DNA from: Whitmania pigra
Lineage: Eukaryota; Annelida; Clitellata; Hirudinida; Haemopidae
Direction: 5' to 3'
DNA length: 64,000 nt
Assembly: GCA_021613335.1 (NCBI GenBank)
Contig: JAJTWR010000057.1
Location: 251,501-315,500 of the forward strand
Position 1 is the stretch's first letter; each line of letters begins with the position of its first letter. This document shows positions 29,013 through 42,000 of this stretch, piece after piece. The position numbers and the translations under genes were made by a program. The notes beneath the pieces were generated by a model that saw nothing but the letters and a program-made list of their open reading frames with translations, was not told the DNA's origin and did not search any database.

Positions 29013-29403
29013 AATCTTGTTAGTCTGTCCTTGCTCTGATAATCAATTTATTACATCTCATCTATTCTCTATTCATCATTTTGCGAAAAAGCAAAGCTCT
29101 TCTCTTAATGGAGTCCTGTTATTATTATTATTATGAAAAATAATAACAATAATAATATTTATTTTTATTATTATTATTATTATCTTTCCATCAAAAATGC
29201 TTTTCTGCCGGCCTCTTTCATCTTTATCGCTATTATTCTTGTTAGCATCGTTATTGTAGTGATCGTCACCATTATTATCATCATCATCATCATTATTATT
29301 ATTTTTATTGTTTTATCATCCTAGGTGATAATATTGGCACTATTATCATCATCACGTCATCATTGAAAGACTTATTTGTGTTTGCGATGAAGCTGGAGAA
29401 GCC

Positions 29404-29636
<233 letters not shown>

Positions 29637-29934
29637 CTCTCATCCAATCCAGGTTGTATATTTACCTTGAGTGTATTTATTTCAAAAACATTTCCGATAA
29701 GCGATAAATATGTTAGTTTTATTCCGGGCGATGATGACGACGATGATGATCGTGATGCTGGTGATGATGATGATGATGTTTATGATGACGAACGTTATGG
29801 GGATGTTGATGACGACGGCGGTGTTGACGGTTGCGATATCGTTGCTGATGATGAATTGATCTGTTTCCGCGAATATCAATGAATGAATGTGAATTTAATT
29901 TATATATATAATATATATCTCGTTCCACTCATCT

Positions 29935-29983
29935 ATCCATCCATCCATCCATCCATCCATCCATCCATCCATCCATCCATCCA
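29935..29983 (+). repeat. (CCAT)n microsatellite, short
   Basis: About a dozen perfect ATCC units. Confidence 0.9.
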
Positions 29984-30394
29984 CGAAATATTTCCTAAGG
30001 TGTTCTAGAAGTTATCGTGTTTACCTAACATCAGAACTATCTCGAACCAGGTCGAAGTATGTCAAGTTATGTTGAACACATGTTCATCTCAGAGCATCTC
30101 GACAAGAGAATACAGTAACCTTTTTTTCTCCTTATCACAATGAAACGTCTCCTCCTTATCACGAACTCGTCAGTTCGAGACCAGCCTCGTTCTTCGCTTG
30201 CACTGGAAAAGCAAGCGAGACTTAAGGAGAGATGGATGGATACTTCTGGAACTATTCGATTTGCTTCCTAATGAATATAATCATGAATTTAATCAAGCTG
30301 GTTGGTAATTATTAATCGGTTGATATTTTATTGATTGTTTTGTTAATTGTCATCACCCATTATCATTCCCCTCCTTCTCACAGTCGACGTCGTC

Positions 30395-30470
30395 TTCATC
30401 ATCATCATCACCACCATCTTCATCATCGTCATCGTCATCGTCATCATCATCATCATCTTCAACATCGTTA
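30395..30470 (+). repeat. (CAT/CGT)n trinucleotide tract
   Basis: Imperfect CATCAT and CGTCAT runs. Flanked by short (GTT)n at 30694-30714 and (AAC)n at 30780-30806. Confidence 0.8.
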
Positions 30471-30888
30471 TCATCACAACCGCCAGTCTATTGGACGTCT
30501 TTTGTCGGGACACCGGGACATTCCTAGAATTGTGATACAAGTCTCTTAATGCAAGTCACGTTTCCATGACTACGGAGGAGTTCAAAAGGTCGCATGTCGT
30601 TGTTGACATTGGAGAGGCGTTGTGGCTGAGTCGTTGTTTTAGTCGTTCGAGTGATGTTTCGTAGTTCGCGTTGTTGCTCTTGTTGTTGGCCATTTTTGTT
30701 GTTGTTGTTGTTGTTGAGTTGTGGTTGTGTCCTGAAATTTAGAGATTAGATAAGTCAGATTGGAGAATTGTTCGATAAAACAACAACAACAACAACAACA
30801 ACAACAGCAACAGTTATATAATAACTCTTAGCCTTTCAAAATATTCAATAAAAATTTATTATTGTTATTATTAATTCATCAACAATGA

Positions 30889-31234
<346 letters not shown>

Positions 31235-33230
31235 GAAAAAGATAGCAATTTGTTATAGGTGACATTTTACCAATTACAAAGATTTATAACGTCTGTAACA
31301 TGATAACATTTGAACACGCAACGTCACCATTGTGAATAGAGAGAGAGTTAGATTCAGTTTTTTGGTACTCGATTTTCAACCGTGACCATGCTTCGCATTT
31401 TCTTAAGAATTTTAATTTTTGTTTTTATTTTCAAGTGACCTTGAAATATTTTTCTGCAGACGACTATAATCAACACATCTAGAAAATGTTTGCTGTGCGA
31501 CGAAACCTATAACTTGATATGCGCTTCATAAATTATTGCAAACAAAACGCACCCTCGGCGTCACCTTTTCCAAGTGGCTTATTAGTGGCAGATATCGTGT
31601 TGAGAAGACTTTCAATGTCGGCATTTTGTTTGTTTTCGTTTTTAAATATTTATTTGATTACACGCTTTATGTCTTTCTTCATATTTCCTACTCTGTTCAT
31701 TTTTCCATCAATATCACAAAAAAATATAAAAAATGCGTGCTTGTCGGGACTTTTGTGCCCGTATAAGAATCTTTTTATAAGAATCTTGTTTTTTAATCTT
31801 AAGATACAAAAGTGCAGAGTTTCATGCGAACCTCAGATAACAACTCAGATCCGCAAAGTAATTTGTTGATATTTCAGGCCACACGCATTGACGCAGTTGT
31901 GTGAGAATTTCGGTCCCTTTAACTCTGAAAACGATTATTGATTTTTTATTTATTGGTGGTTAGCGTTGGTGATTCGAAGTTAGTTTAATTGCTATTGATT
32001 AGTTAGTTAACAATTTTCAGTCTTGTTAATGTTTAGTTTGTGACTGGTTTAAATACAATTTGTGGCGCATCATCGTAAATGTTGTTGGTAGGAAGATATT
32101 GCGTGATGTTTTGAAAGTCACATTCGCCTTATGTGATGATGATGATGATATCGAGTAAATAATAACAAATTATAACATTAATTGTTAACAATGTCATAAA
32201 TAACGGTTGTAAATATGTAGACTTTCATCGCAAAAAGTTTGAGATTTATGTAAATCATTCGTATTCAATTGTTAATATTTGAATGAATAGAATCTCATTC
32301 ATTCATTCATTCATTTTTCGTTCTTCATTCGAAAAAAATAAATTGTTTAATCGTTCACAAAATAAAATAAATAAACAGCAGGTGAATCGTCAAATTGTTT
32401 CATTCTTTTTATTTATTTATTTATTTATCTATTTATTGTACTCAGCAAAAAGAAACAATATATTTTTATCATGTTGATCATCATACTTATAACTCAACGC
32501 TACTAAAAATTATAGTAATAACGAAATTATAATGTTAAAAGATGATTTCTCATGCTTTATTAACCGCATCATTTCTAAGGAATCAACTGAGCCTTCAAAA
32601 CATTTTTTTATCAATGAATATTTTCTTATTTCGTTTAGTACATGTTGTATGACAGGTAGATTTAATTATACTTTCATTCTGATTGGCTGATGTCTTGAAA
32701 TTGACGTTGAACAATTATTTATTTATTTATTTATTTATGTTCAACAAATTAATGTGTAATCCTGTTAATCTGTATTGTACAGACTTTATACCCGAAAAAT
32801 GTCAACAATTCAAAAGCACAGAATTGATTTAGAATTTTCACAAATTCTGAAATCTTCATTTCAAGTTGAAAATTGTTTGACAAGGCTTATATTTAAGACC
32901 GATGTTGTAACGTTGACACAAGAAAAGAATAAGGACCGCTTGCTTAACAAAACTTAACGCCATGTAAACTTAGTAAGGAATCGAATTAAATAAGCAAGCA
33001 TAGATACAAATGGAATCGAATTAAAAAAGCAAGCATAGATACAAATGCATTCAAGCATATACTTTGTATATTATACAAGCATACTTACAGATTCTTAAGT
33101 ATACTTAGGGACATTAAATGATTACATAATTTATCTAATTGAGGCATTTGAATGTCTTTTCATCTCCATCTAGCGAGTAAACATTCCGACTCAATTTTAA
33201 TTCAAATCGACAGGATAAACATCCGTTCGC
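31235..33230. other. AT-rich spacer
   Basis: No gene supported; ORFs at 31519-31869 (+) lack domains and splice support. It includes a 35-bp tandem duplication at 32977-33046 and short (TTTA)n at 32408-32435 and 32716-32740. Confidence 0.5.
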
Positions 33231-33700
33231 TCCATCTGTCCATCCATCCATTCATCCAATCATCCATTCTATTCACTCCATTCATCCATCCATTCATTCA
33301 CTCCATCCATCCATCCATCCATCCATCCATCCATCCATCCATCCATCCATCCATCCATCCATCCATCCATCCATCCATCCATCCATCCAATCCATCCATC
33401 CATCCATCCATCCATCCATCCATCCATCCATCCATCCATCCATCCATCCATCCATCCATCCACCATCCATCCATCCATCCATCCATCCATCCATCCATCC
33501 ATCCATCCATCCATCCATCCATCCATCCATCCATCCATCCATCCATCCATCCATCCATCCATCCATCCATCCATCCATCCATCCATCCATCCATCCATCC
33601 ATCCATCCATCCATCCATCCTCCATCCATCCATCCATCATCCATCCATCCATCCATCCATCCATCCATCCATCCATCCATCCATCCATCCATCCATCCAT

Positions 33701-33733
<33 letters not shown>

Positions 33734-33735
33734 AT
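33231..33735 (+). repeat. (CCAT)n satellite, about 500 bp
   Basis: Long ATCC array, nearly perfect from 33302 to 33730, with five or six one-base slips. Open reading frames on both strands (Pro-Ser-Ile-His on plus; Met-Asp-Gly-Trp on minus) are repeat artefacts. Confidence 0.97.
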
Positions 33736-36328
33736 TTCTTCCGTCACTCTCCACTCGACCCTCTCCAGTTTTTCCAAGCGTCTCGCCGTCATCTGTCGGC
33801 CTCGTGATATCAGAATGTGATACTTTCCATGACTTTCAAATGTAATTATTGTAATCAATTTTCGGTCTTGGTGCGTTCAAACAGGACTCCTCGAGATGCA
33901 TCCTTCTTTGTCCTCGTCCTTGCCCCGTTTCTTGTACGTTTTTGTTTTCGCCAGTTGTGATTTTTTGTGTGTGCAAGTGTGCTCAAAATGCTTAATATAT
34001 TCTTTTTTCAGGAGACAAATAGCGTCGATTATTAGGTCGTAAATTTTCCAGGTCACGTGTTTATCGCGCGCTTTCTGAGATTATAATTAATTAAAATCAT
34101 CCAATAACGATAACAATATTATTGTTAAATAATTTTCTTAAGACTTACCAAAGTACAAAGTAAACATGCGAAGAATGTTCTTAATTATTTACAAACATTC
34201 TCGTCACCAGCAACAAACAGATGACAGGATTCTCAGTTGACAAAAACGTGGAAAAGACCAACCAGTCAACCATTCCAATCAACCAATCAGTCAATCAATC
34301 GAGGTGACGAACGAATCAATCAGAATTCCACGAACCCGTGACCTTTCGACCCGATGACCTTTCCTAGAAAGAGACCCCACGCACGGAATCTTGTTTGCAA
34401 AGTGATCGAACGAAAGACACAGACAGGCAGAGAGTTTCAGACTTCAACAAACATACGACTTATTTACCGTCCTAGCCATGTAAGCTCTCGAGTTTACAGG
34501 TTCCGAGAATAGTTCTTCTACCTGTTGAATTCCTTCGTTCTTCGACTCAAAATCGAGGCCGAGACCGCCGGAAGATCTCCCTCGATTACGTGAAAACTTT
34601 CAACCTTCCTCAGCGGGAATTGGCCGAGGGTCGTGGCGTATTTTTCTTCAGGAGTGAAATTGTTATGGAAACGTCTTCAGTGCGAGTAAACAAGCTGGAA
34701 AGAGTCGACTGAAGCCGTGTGAACAAAGTCGAAGGATGGAAATTCCTCTATTGGCATTCTTAAATACATTTCTCGTAAGAGTGGATTGATGGATGGATGG
34801 ATAGAGGGATGGATTGATAGGTAGATGGATGAGTGGATGGGTGTTTGGATGGTTAGTTGAAAGGAGCATGGTGAGAAATGGAAGGATCGATGAAGAAGTT
34901 CATTTAAATAATGGCTCAACTTATTCGCTATTAATATTTTAAGATTTAAAGTAACAAAATTGTATGAAGGTTTTCTTAATATTTGTGTAAATATCAAAGC
35001 AATATATATATTGTCAGTTAATAAGGCTGTAAATATTTGCTTAAAAGTGAATCTCCACGTTTGTCATTAAGAAATTCTCATCTCCACTTCATTTCGCTCC
35101 ACCACCAAAGTCCTTGTAGACTCGATACAAGAGTCCATTGCTACCATGAACTTTACCCTCTCAAGAGGTCAACGGAAACAGGAGTTCAATGAACCGTGAC
35201 GTCACAGCGGACGCAACATCTGCTTCCTGTTTGTGGTCACTTGATTGATTTCAACCGATTGAACTGATTGGAATTTTAAGAGGCACGATTGAAAATGAAA
35301 TATTTCTTTGATCATCATCACCATTATCGAAATCATAATCGCCATCGAGATCATTATGTGAAATTATGATGGCTGATGATAAACATCGAAAGTGTAGCAT
35401 CTTTTGAGATGTGGGGTCACAACTATTAAGCAATCTATAGTAACCAATTTATGCCAATTTATGTTATTAAAATATTAATATTATTAGCTTTTATTTGTTT
35501 AATGTTTTTTGTTAATTTTCTACCAGTACCAACTTGGTTTAATTTAAAATATCAGATTTAGAATGACTTTGGCAAAACATTTTTCAGAAACACTCGTAAT
35601 CAATTTCTCGAACCTAACAGCAGTCCCTCGGCGAGTGGGGGGGGATAGTATTCTCCCTGGGGTGGCGGGGTGGTACTGGGTGGGGGAGATAACACCTGAT
35701 ATCCTAATTAGAGTTGCCACTTCCAGAAAAGCACACAAAAACTTCCCAGTCATGGGAGCCTTGTTTGCTGAAAACTGCACGAAGAAATACACGTCACCTG
35801 TTGCTTTGTGCACGGATATTTTTGTGTCCGAAATAAAATATAATTATTACATATAATATAATTACAGTAACATGATTTTAATAATGTATTATTAAATTTT
35901 ATTTTAATCTACAATTACTATTAGGTCTTGTCTGCGTAATAATAATTAATTATAATATTAACTTCATTAGAGGAAATGCGGAGAATTAAAATAGAACTTT
36001 GTTGGTGATGCATGAATGTGCAAAATATATTTTTTTTTTTATAAATATAACAACCTCCTTTCTGTTTGGAAAATTTTAGCATTTATAAAATAAATAAAAC
36101 TATTCAAAAAATTACTAATTGATAAATCAATTATAAAATAAATCGAGCATAATAAATAATAAATCATATTATTGGCTTTGCATGCAAAGATACAGGATTG
36201 TTGCTTGAGTCAACTCTTTTGTTTGCCAACATTCAATCTTTTCCTTCCTTTTCTCGTATCGAATATTGGCTCTGGACCTGTATGTCTAAGTGTCGATGCC
36301 CTCAAATCCGTGCCAATGTTCCCTCGGC
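33736..36328. other. Spacer with short (GGAT)n and a G-rich island
   Basis: No gene supported. Short (GGAT)n at about 34785-34830 lies in the opposite sense to the large CCAT arrays. A G-run cluster lies at 35637-35686 inside overlapping ORFs on both strands that have no recognisable domain. Confidence 0.45.
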
Positions 36329-36850
36329 CATCGTTCATCCATCCTTCCATTCATCCATCCATCCATCTATTCATTTAGTTACCTATCAATCCATCCATTA
36401 ACCCATTCCTTCATCCGTTCATTAATGCATTCGCCATTCTCCCAACCATCTTCCAACTTTCTATCTATCCATCCATCCATCCATCCATCCATCCATCCAT
36501 CCATCCATCCATCCATCCATCCATCCATCCATCCATCCATCCATCCATCCATCCATCCATCCATCCATCCATCCATCCATCCATCCATCCATCCATCCCA
36601 TCCATCCATCCATCCATCCATCCATCCATCCATCCATCCATCCATCCATCCATCCGCCCATCCGTCCATTCTCTCGTCCATCCATCCATCCATCCATCCA
36701 TCCGCCCATCCGTCCATTCTCTCGTCCATCCATCCATCCACCCATCCCTCCATCCGTCCGTCCGTCCATCTACCCATCCATCCGCCCGTCCATCCACCCA
36801 TCAGCCCGTCCATCCACCCATCTACCCATCCACCCATCCATCCGTCCATT
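36329..36850 (+). repeat. (CCAT)n satellite with variant 3' half
   Basis: Pure ATCC from about 36465 to 36650, then a mosaic of CCGCCCAT, CCGTCCAT and CTCTCGT variants. A 52-bp block (36652-36703 and 36704-36755) appears twice in tandem, showing amplification of a mutated segment. Confidence 0.93.
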
Positions 36851-39043
36851 TAGATATCGATGTACATCCCAACATGAGGCAGCTCCCAGTGTGTTCATTA
36901 GCTCAGCAAATAAAATAATTCCTTCTACGGAGCCGATAAATAACCATGAAATTATTATCCCCGATTTATTGGCACTACTACTTATAATTACTTATCGAAC
37001 TTGTTGTGATTTCTTTGCAGTTATTATTATTAATATTAATATTATTATTGTCCTCTTTACATTATATATATATATATATACATATACATATACATGCTGA
37101 AAGATGTTGTTGTTAGTGCTGTTGGGTAAATTTAAAAGCAGTAACAATAATAGTAATGATTTAATAATAAATATATATATTTTAAATATAAATATAACTA
37201 TATTTATTTTATATATAAAATAAAACTATAAAATAAAGTTGAAAATATTTATTTAACGAATTATTATTTCATTTACAAGTAATTACAATTAATTCATTCC
37301 CTAATCACGTTCTAAGTAATTGCATCCCCTTTCATGTGGTCATGTCCACTAAACTCGTCTGCTTAAATACAAACACAAATAATATTAATAATAATAATAA
37401 ATTCAAATATAAATCAAATAAAATTTGTGTCCTCTTTCTTCATCGGACACTCTCCGTTGTTGATGTTAGTAAACTCGGTAGAATTAAGCTCACGACAAAA
37501 GCATTCTTAGCCGCAAAACAAACAACAACGCTGGGATTAAATTAACAACTACACATTGTAAAGTAGTTGTGCAACCATTTTCAATCTTTACACATTTTGA
37601 CACCTTTTCATTGTCCAAGGATGATTGTCACTCTTTGAAGAAGAGTAGATAAGCGGATGGTGATGATATTGATGATGATGGCCATGATGATGATGATGCT
37701 ATGCTGGAGTTGGTAATGATGAATTGATGATATTAAATATAGACCTATTTAAAATCATAGATTTTGTAATAATTAAAAATTAGTCTCGCTTGATGAGGTC
37801 AACGCGATGACATCAATCAGAACGATGACGGTTCAAAACGATAAAATGTGAAGAAGACTTCGACGATGACGACATCGGCACAGTCGAATTAGGTCTGAAA
37901 TGAATTTTTAATCGTGTTTACATTTCCACTTTTACTACGGACTGGGGTGACGAAAACCTCAAAAGCGGCCAATTACGAGACGTTCGCCATGATGAACAAT
38001 ATGGCCTTACGGGTCACGTGAGCCCGGTAATGGGAGAGTTTGTGATTTATTGGAAAATGAAAGCGATACTGATAAGCAAATTAGTTAAATTGGATTTTTT
38101 GATATTAGAGACGGTTGGATACCGTGGTGACAAGAGCTCTAGAGGTTTGGTTGGCGATGTACGATGATGATGATGATGTTACTGGGCGGTCTTTTGATTG
38201 TTGTTGTTTTTGATGTTAATTTTGGCTAACCAATAGAAACAGTTGATGTTTAGTTCTGACATTTATTTAATTTGAATTTTAAGCCTTAAATTTTTGAAAA
38301 TCGAATGCAATAACATTTTAGTAGCAAACGTTGAGAAGTATTTGTTGAATGACAATAACTAATATAAACTCAATGTTTGAAATTGAACCATTTGACCTGC
38401 AAGAGATTAACCAAATTAACAATATGTTATTGTTGCGTAACATTATGTTATTATTAGCAAGATATTACAGCATGTCCTAACTGATAATATTTTTTGATAA
38501 CATTATTTCAGAAATTATGATAACAACTTCATTTACAAGTCCAACATTATAATTTCCTATAAAAGCAAACTAATTGCCTTATAAATAAAATAAAGCAAAT
38601 GAATCTTAGCAGCTAAGCAGTCTACCCGAGCAGGAAACCCACTAAAACTAAAACTCTTCGGTCGGCCCTTCAATGTCAAAGGTCAATGTGTGACAAAAAA
38701 GTATTCGTCGTCCATCTAATTTAACATAATTTTATTAAGTACTTATTACATCTATATTTGTTTATTTATTTATTTATATTTATTGTTCAAATTTGTCCGA
38801 AGAAATTTTATAATTTCCATGTCGACGTTATGGACATTCATTAATTTCATTTCATTCGCTAGGTTTCAATTCATCTTGAAGGTTCCATCTAGCGAATGAA
38901 ATAAAACACGTCTAATCTAAATGTTCCAAAAGCCAGCAAAGTGACAACGTGTTCAATGCTTCAAGTTGAATCCATGTAAGCACACCAGGATTATTTCAGA
39001 AGTTTGGAAAAATAATTTTCCCTCGAAATCATGAGCAACACAT
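36851..39043. other. Spacer and 3' flank of R-spondin gene
   Basis: No gene supported. (AT)n/(AC)n-like tract at 37060-37095 and (GAT)n near 37670-37700. It includes the hairpin at 38849-38902 downstream of the R-spondin stop. Confidence 0.45.
38849..38902 (-). promoter_or_regulatory. Perfect 14-bp inverted repeat in probable R-spondin 3' UTR
   Basis: Arms 38849-38862 and 38889-38902 are exact reverse complements (ATTTCATTCGCTAG / CTAGCGAATGAAAT) around a 26-base loop, 140-195 bases after the R-spondin stop. In RNA it would form a stable hairpin. Function is inferred only. Confidence 0.4.
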
Positions 39044-42000
39044 TCATGTTTCTCTACAAAATCTGTCCTTCCTGTAGCACTTTCTGTACTCGTACTCTGG
39101 ATTAGGGCATCGAATGACATCGTTTAACTTGAACTTCTGGTACAACGCAAGGTCGTGCATGGATGAATTCCCCGCTTGAGTACCCAGAGGAAGATCGTTT
39201 GCCGTTTTCGATAGTCCGGGGGTGGGCTTTAGAAGTCGATTACTCCTTCTCCAATTTTCTCCTTCCCTTCTTTCGTCTGCATCCGGCATCTTGAGTTCAT
39301 AGTCGAGGTTCTTAAGGAGGTTGTACTTGCCCCAAGAGTTGAACCTGTACAGAAAGAACCTACTCCGAGTTTGAAGGCCGATGCAGTGTGCTGAGCTTTT
39401 GTAGAAGCATTTCGACCACGGCGTCCATTGTGATGGTTTGCATTCGTTGTCTGAAAGAAATTAAAGAAAAATAATATTTATTATTTAGTAACAATAGTTT
39501 GTCATTACGGCGACGTTATTATTTATTATATTTTATAATTTGTAAATCCCATTCACTTCAGATGTTGAAATATAAAATCTAACTCTTCAAAGTTAAAATT
39601 ATTTTGAGAAAGTGGTTATTCAAAGTTTTTTTCAAAGATATTCTTAGAAATAAATATTGTTTAAAGTCTAAGATATTTCTTGTCGTAGTGCTCCCTCCAT
39701 GTCATCATCGTCATCGTCATCGCAAGCATAATCACAATCATAACAGTTATAATAATAGTAATGATAATATCTAGGCCCCTCCCAATGTGAGAATATCTCA
39801 GGACCCCCTCTAGCAAATCAGTCGGAGCTATTGTTGTCATGACAACCAAATGACGTTGTAAGCAGTTTGGTAGTTACATAGTTAATCCTTTTGGATTTAT
39901 TGTTCTTGAAACAAGTTATTCAAAATATTTCATCCATAAGAAGAACAACTGTGTTCAAATTATTTTTCGATTGTCTGGAAATTTAGAATATTTATTAATT
40001 AAATTATTACTGGCTTATTTATTTAATTCTTAGTAGTAAGAAGGAACCAAAAAATTACATAAAAAAAATAACAGGCAAGGCAATAATTGTTGTAATGATT
40101 ATAATCAGATGTTTTAACATATAATCAGATTAACACAAGTATAAATGAATGAATAATAATTTAATTATATTAAATAAAGCATAAATGTTTACAAAACCTT
40201 GACCGGGCTTCCTGCATTTTCTCTCTTCAGGGTGGAACAGATGAGCCCTCGGTGGGCACTTCTGGAGGCAGCGTCCCCTGTACAGGAGGTACGGGTGTAG
40301 GCACCTCCCACATCGGTCTTTTGTTCTGCATTTCTCACAATTTTCGATCGTGCATTCTTGGAACATTTGTGATTAGAAGTAATTATAATATTGTTAGTAG
40401 TAACAATAATAACTGTAATAATAGGAATAATAAATAGATTGATAAATTAATTTTTTCTGGAATTTTTGACATTTTAATAATTAAATATCAAATAAAATAT
40501 ATTCATAACTCAGGTTATTCGAAAACATTTTGATTAAAGCATCAAACAAAGTGCATAAAACCGATATTTCTCAGCAAATGATGAATGAATGAATGAATGA
40601 ATGAATGAATGAACGAATGAACGAATGAACGAATGAACGAATGAACGAATGAACGAATGAACGACTGAACGAATGAACGAATGACGGGCAATTTACAAAG
40701 TAAAACTCTTAAATATCTCGCTGAGGTATCAGTTACTCAAGATGTGATTTTAAGAAGTGCTTTGTAATTTATTGCTTTTTCATTGCTTATTCGCGTCTCA
40801 TCCTCTCTTCCGTCAGTCGATTGTGTTCGATCTTTTCAACTCCAAGAGAATACAAGTTGTTCAGAATTTATTGTTACGTTTCGATTCAAATGCGTGGCCA
40901 TTCATGCCGATGAGCAAATGACTTCATTCGTGGCGATCTCGCTTCGTCAGAATAAATGACAGATTACGATCATGATTAGTTTCGGTTAAGTGATTTTCTT
41001 CGATCGTTTCGTTGATCTTGTTCAATATTTTCATGAATTTATGAAATTTTCATGAAATTATAAATATTTATATAATTTATGCTTGATCAGCTTTAAAGGA
41101 CAAGTAGTGGTTTGCCTTTTCAATTTTAGCTCTGAACACCCGAATTGTGGCAGTTTTCGCATCCTAGCGCACCTGTATCTTGACTAATGCTAATGTGGCG
41201 CTATAAAAATTGAAGTATCGTCGTTAATTACATTATACCTATTCTAATGAATTACATTATTCATATTCTTTTTAATTATATTAATTCTACGAACATGACA
41301 TATTTCACAAGCTGAAATTTATCACTTTTTAATTACTTTCTGATTGCTAAATTCGACAGGTGCTTGTTTAATATCCTTTCATTTTCTGCCATCCACAATC
41401 AAGATTGAAAACTTTGTCCATACATGTTGAAAATATAAATACAAAAAACAAACTTACAATTAACTAATTAATTAATTACACAGATGTAAGTATTATTCAT
41501 TCATCCGACAAAGCTCACGATCCGCACCTGACACCGATTAAATAGAATGTTTGACAACACATCCTTCCAATCCTGCCACGTTTTTCAATGTTAAACCTTT
41601 TCATCTGGGGTTCTCGTGACAAAATTATTAACAATTATTAGCAATAACTAACATTTATTGACAATTATTAACAATTATTAACAATTATTGACAATTATTA
41701 ACAATTATTATCAATTATTGACAATTATTGACAACAATAAGACAAGAATGTTTACGGATTTTTAGCAAATCTTTGGAATAGGACTTCAAATGAACTCTCA
41801 TTCTTGGGTGTGTGCAAACACTGTGTCACGATCGAGGCCCCTAATCATTGTTATTGTTGTTGTTTTTTTTCTTGTTTTTGTTGTTACCAGCGTGTTATCG
41901 TGCTCATTCATTTATTTTAATGGCATTAAGAATGCTTACGACTAAATAATAACCTTTAAAAATAATTACTAACATTTACTGAAGTAACAAGCAAATAACC

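Noticed and set aside
33152..33858. Long ORFs reading (PSIH)n and (MDGW)n
   Set aside because: They arise from the CCAT array, which contains no stop in several frames on both strands; no promoter, splice sites or non-repeat coding sequence. The same holds for 36290-36853.
35544..35856. Overlapping 89- and 97-codon ORFs on opposite strands
   Set aside because: Their openness is driven by the G-rich island; no domain, no conserved motif and no splice partners.
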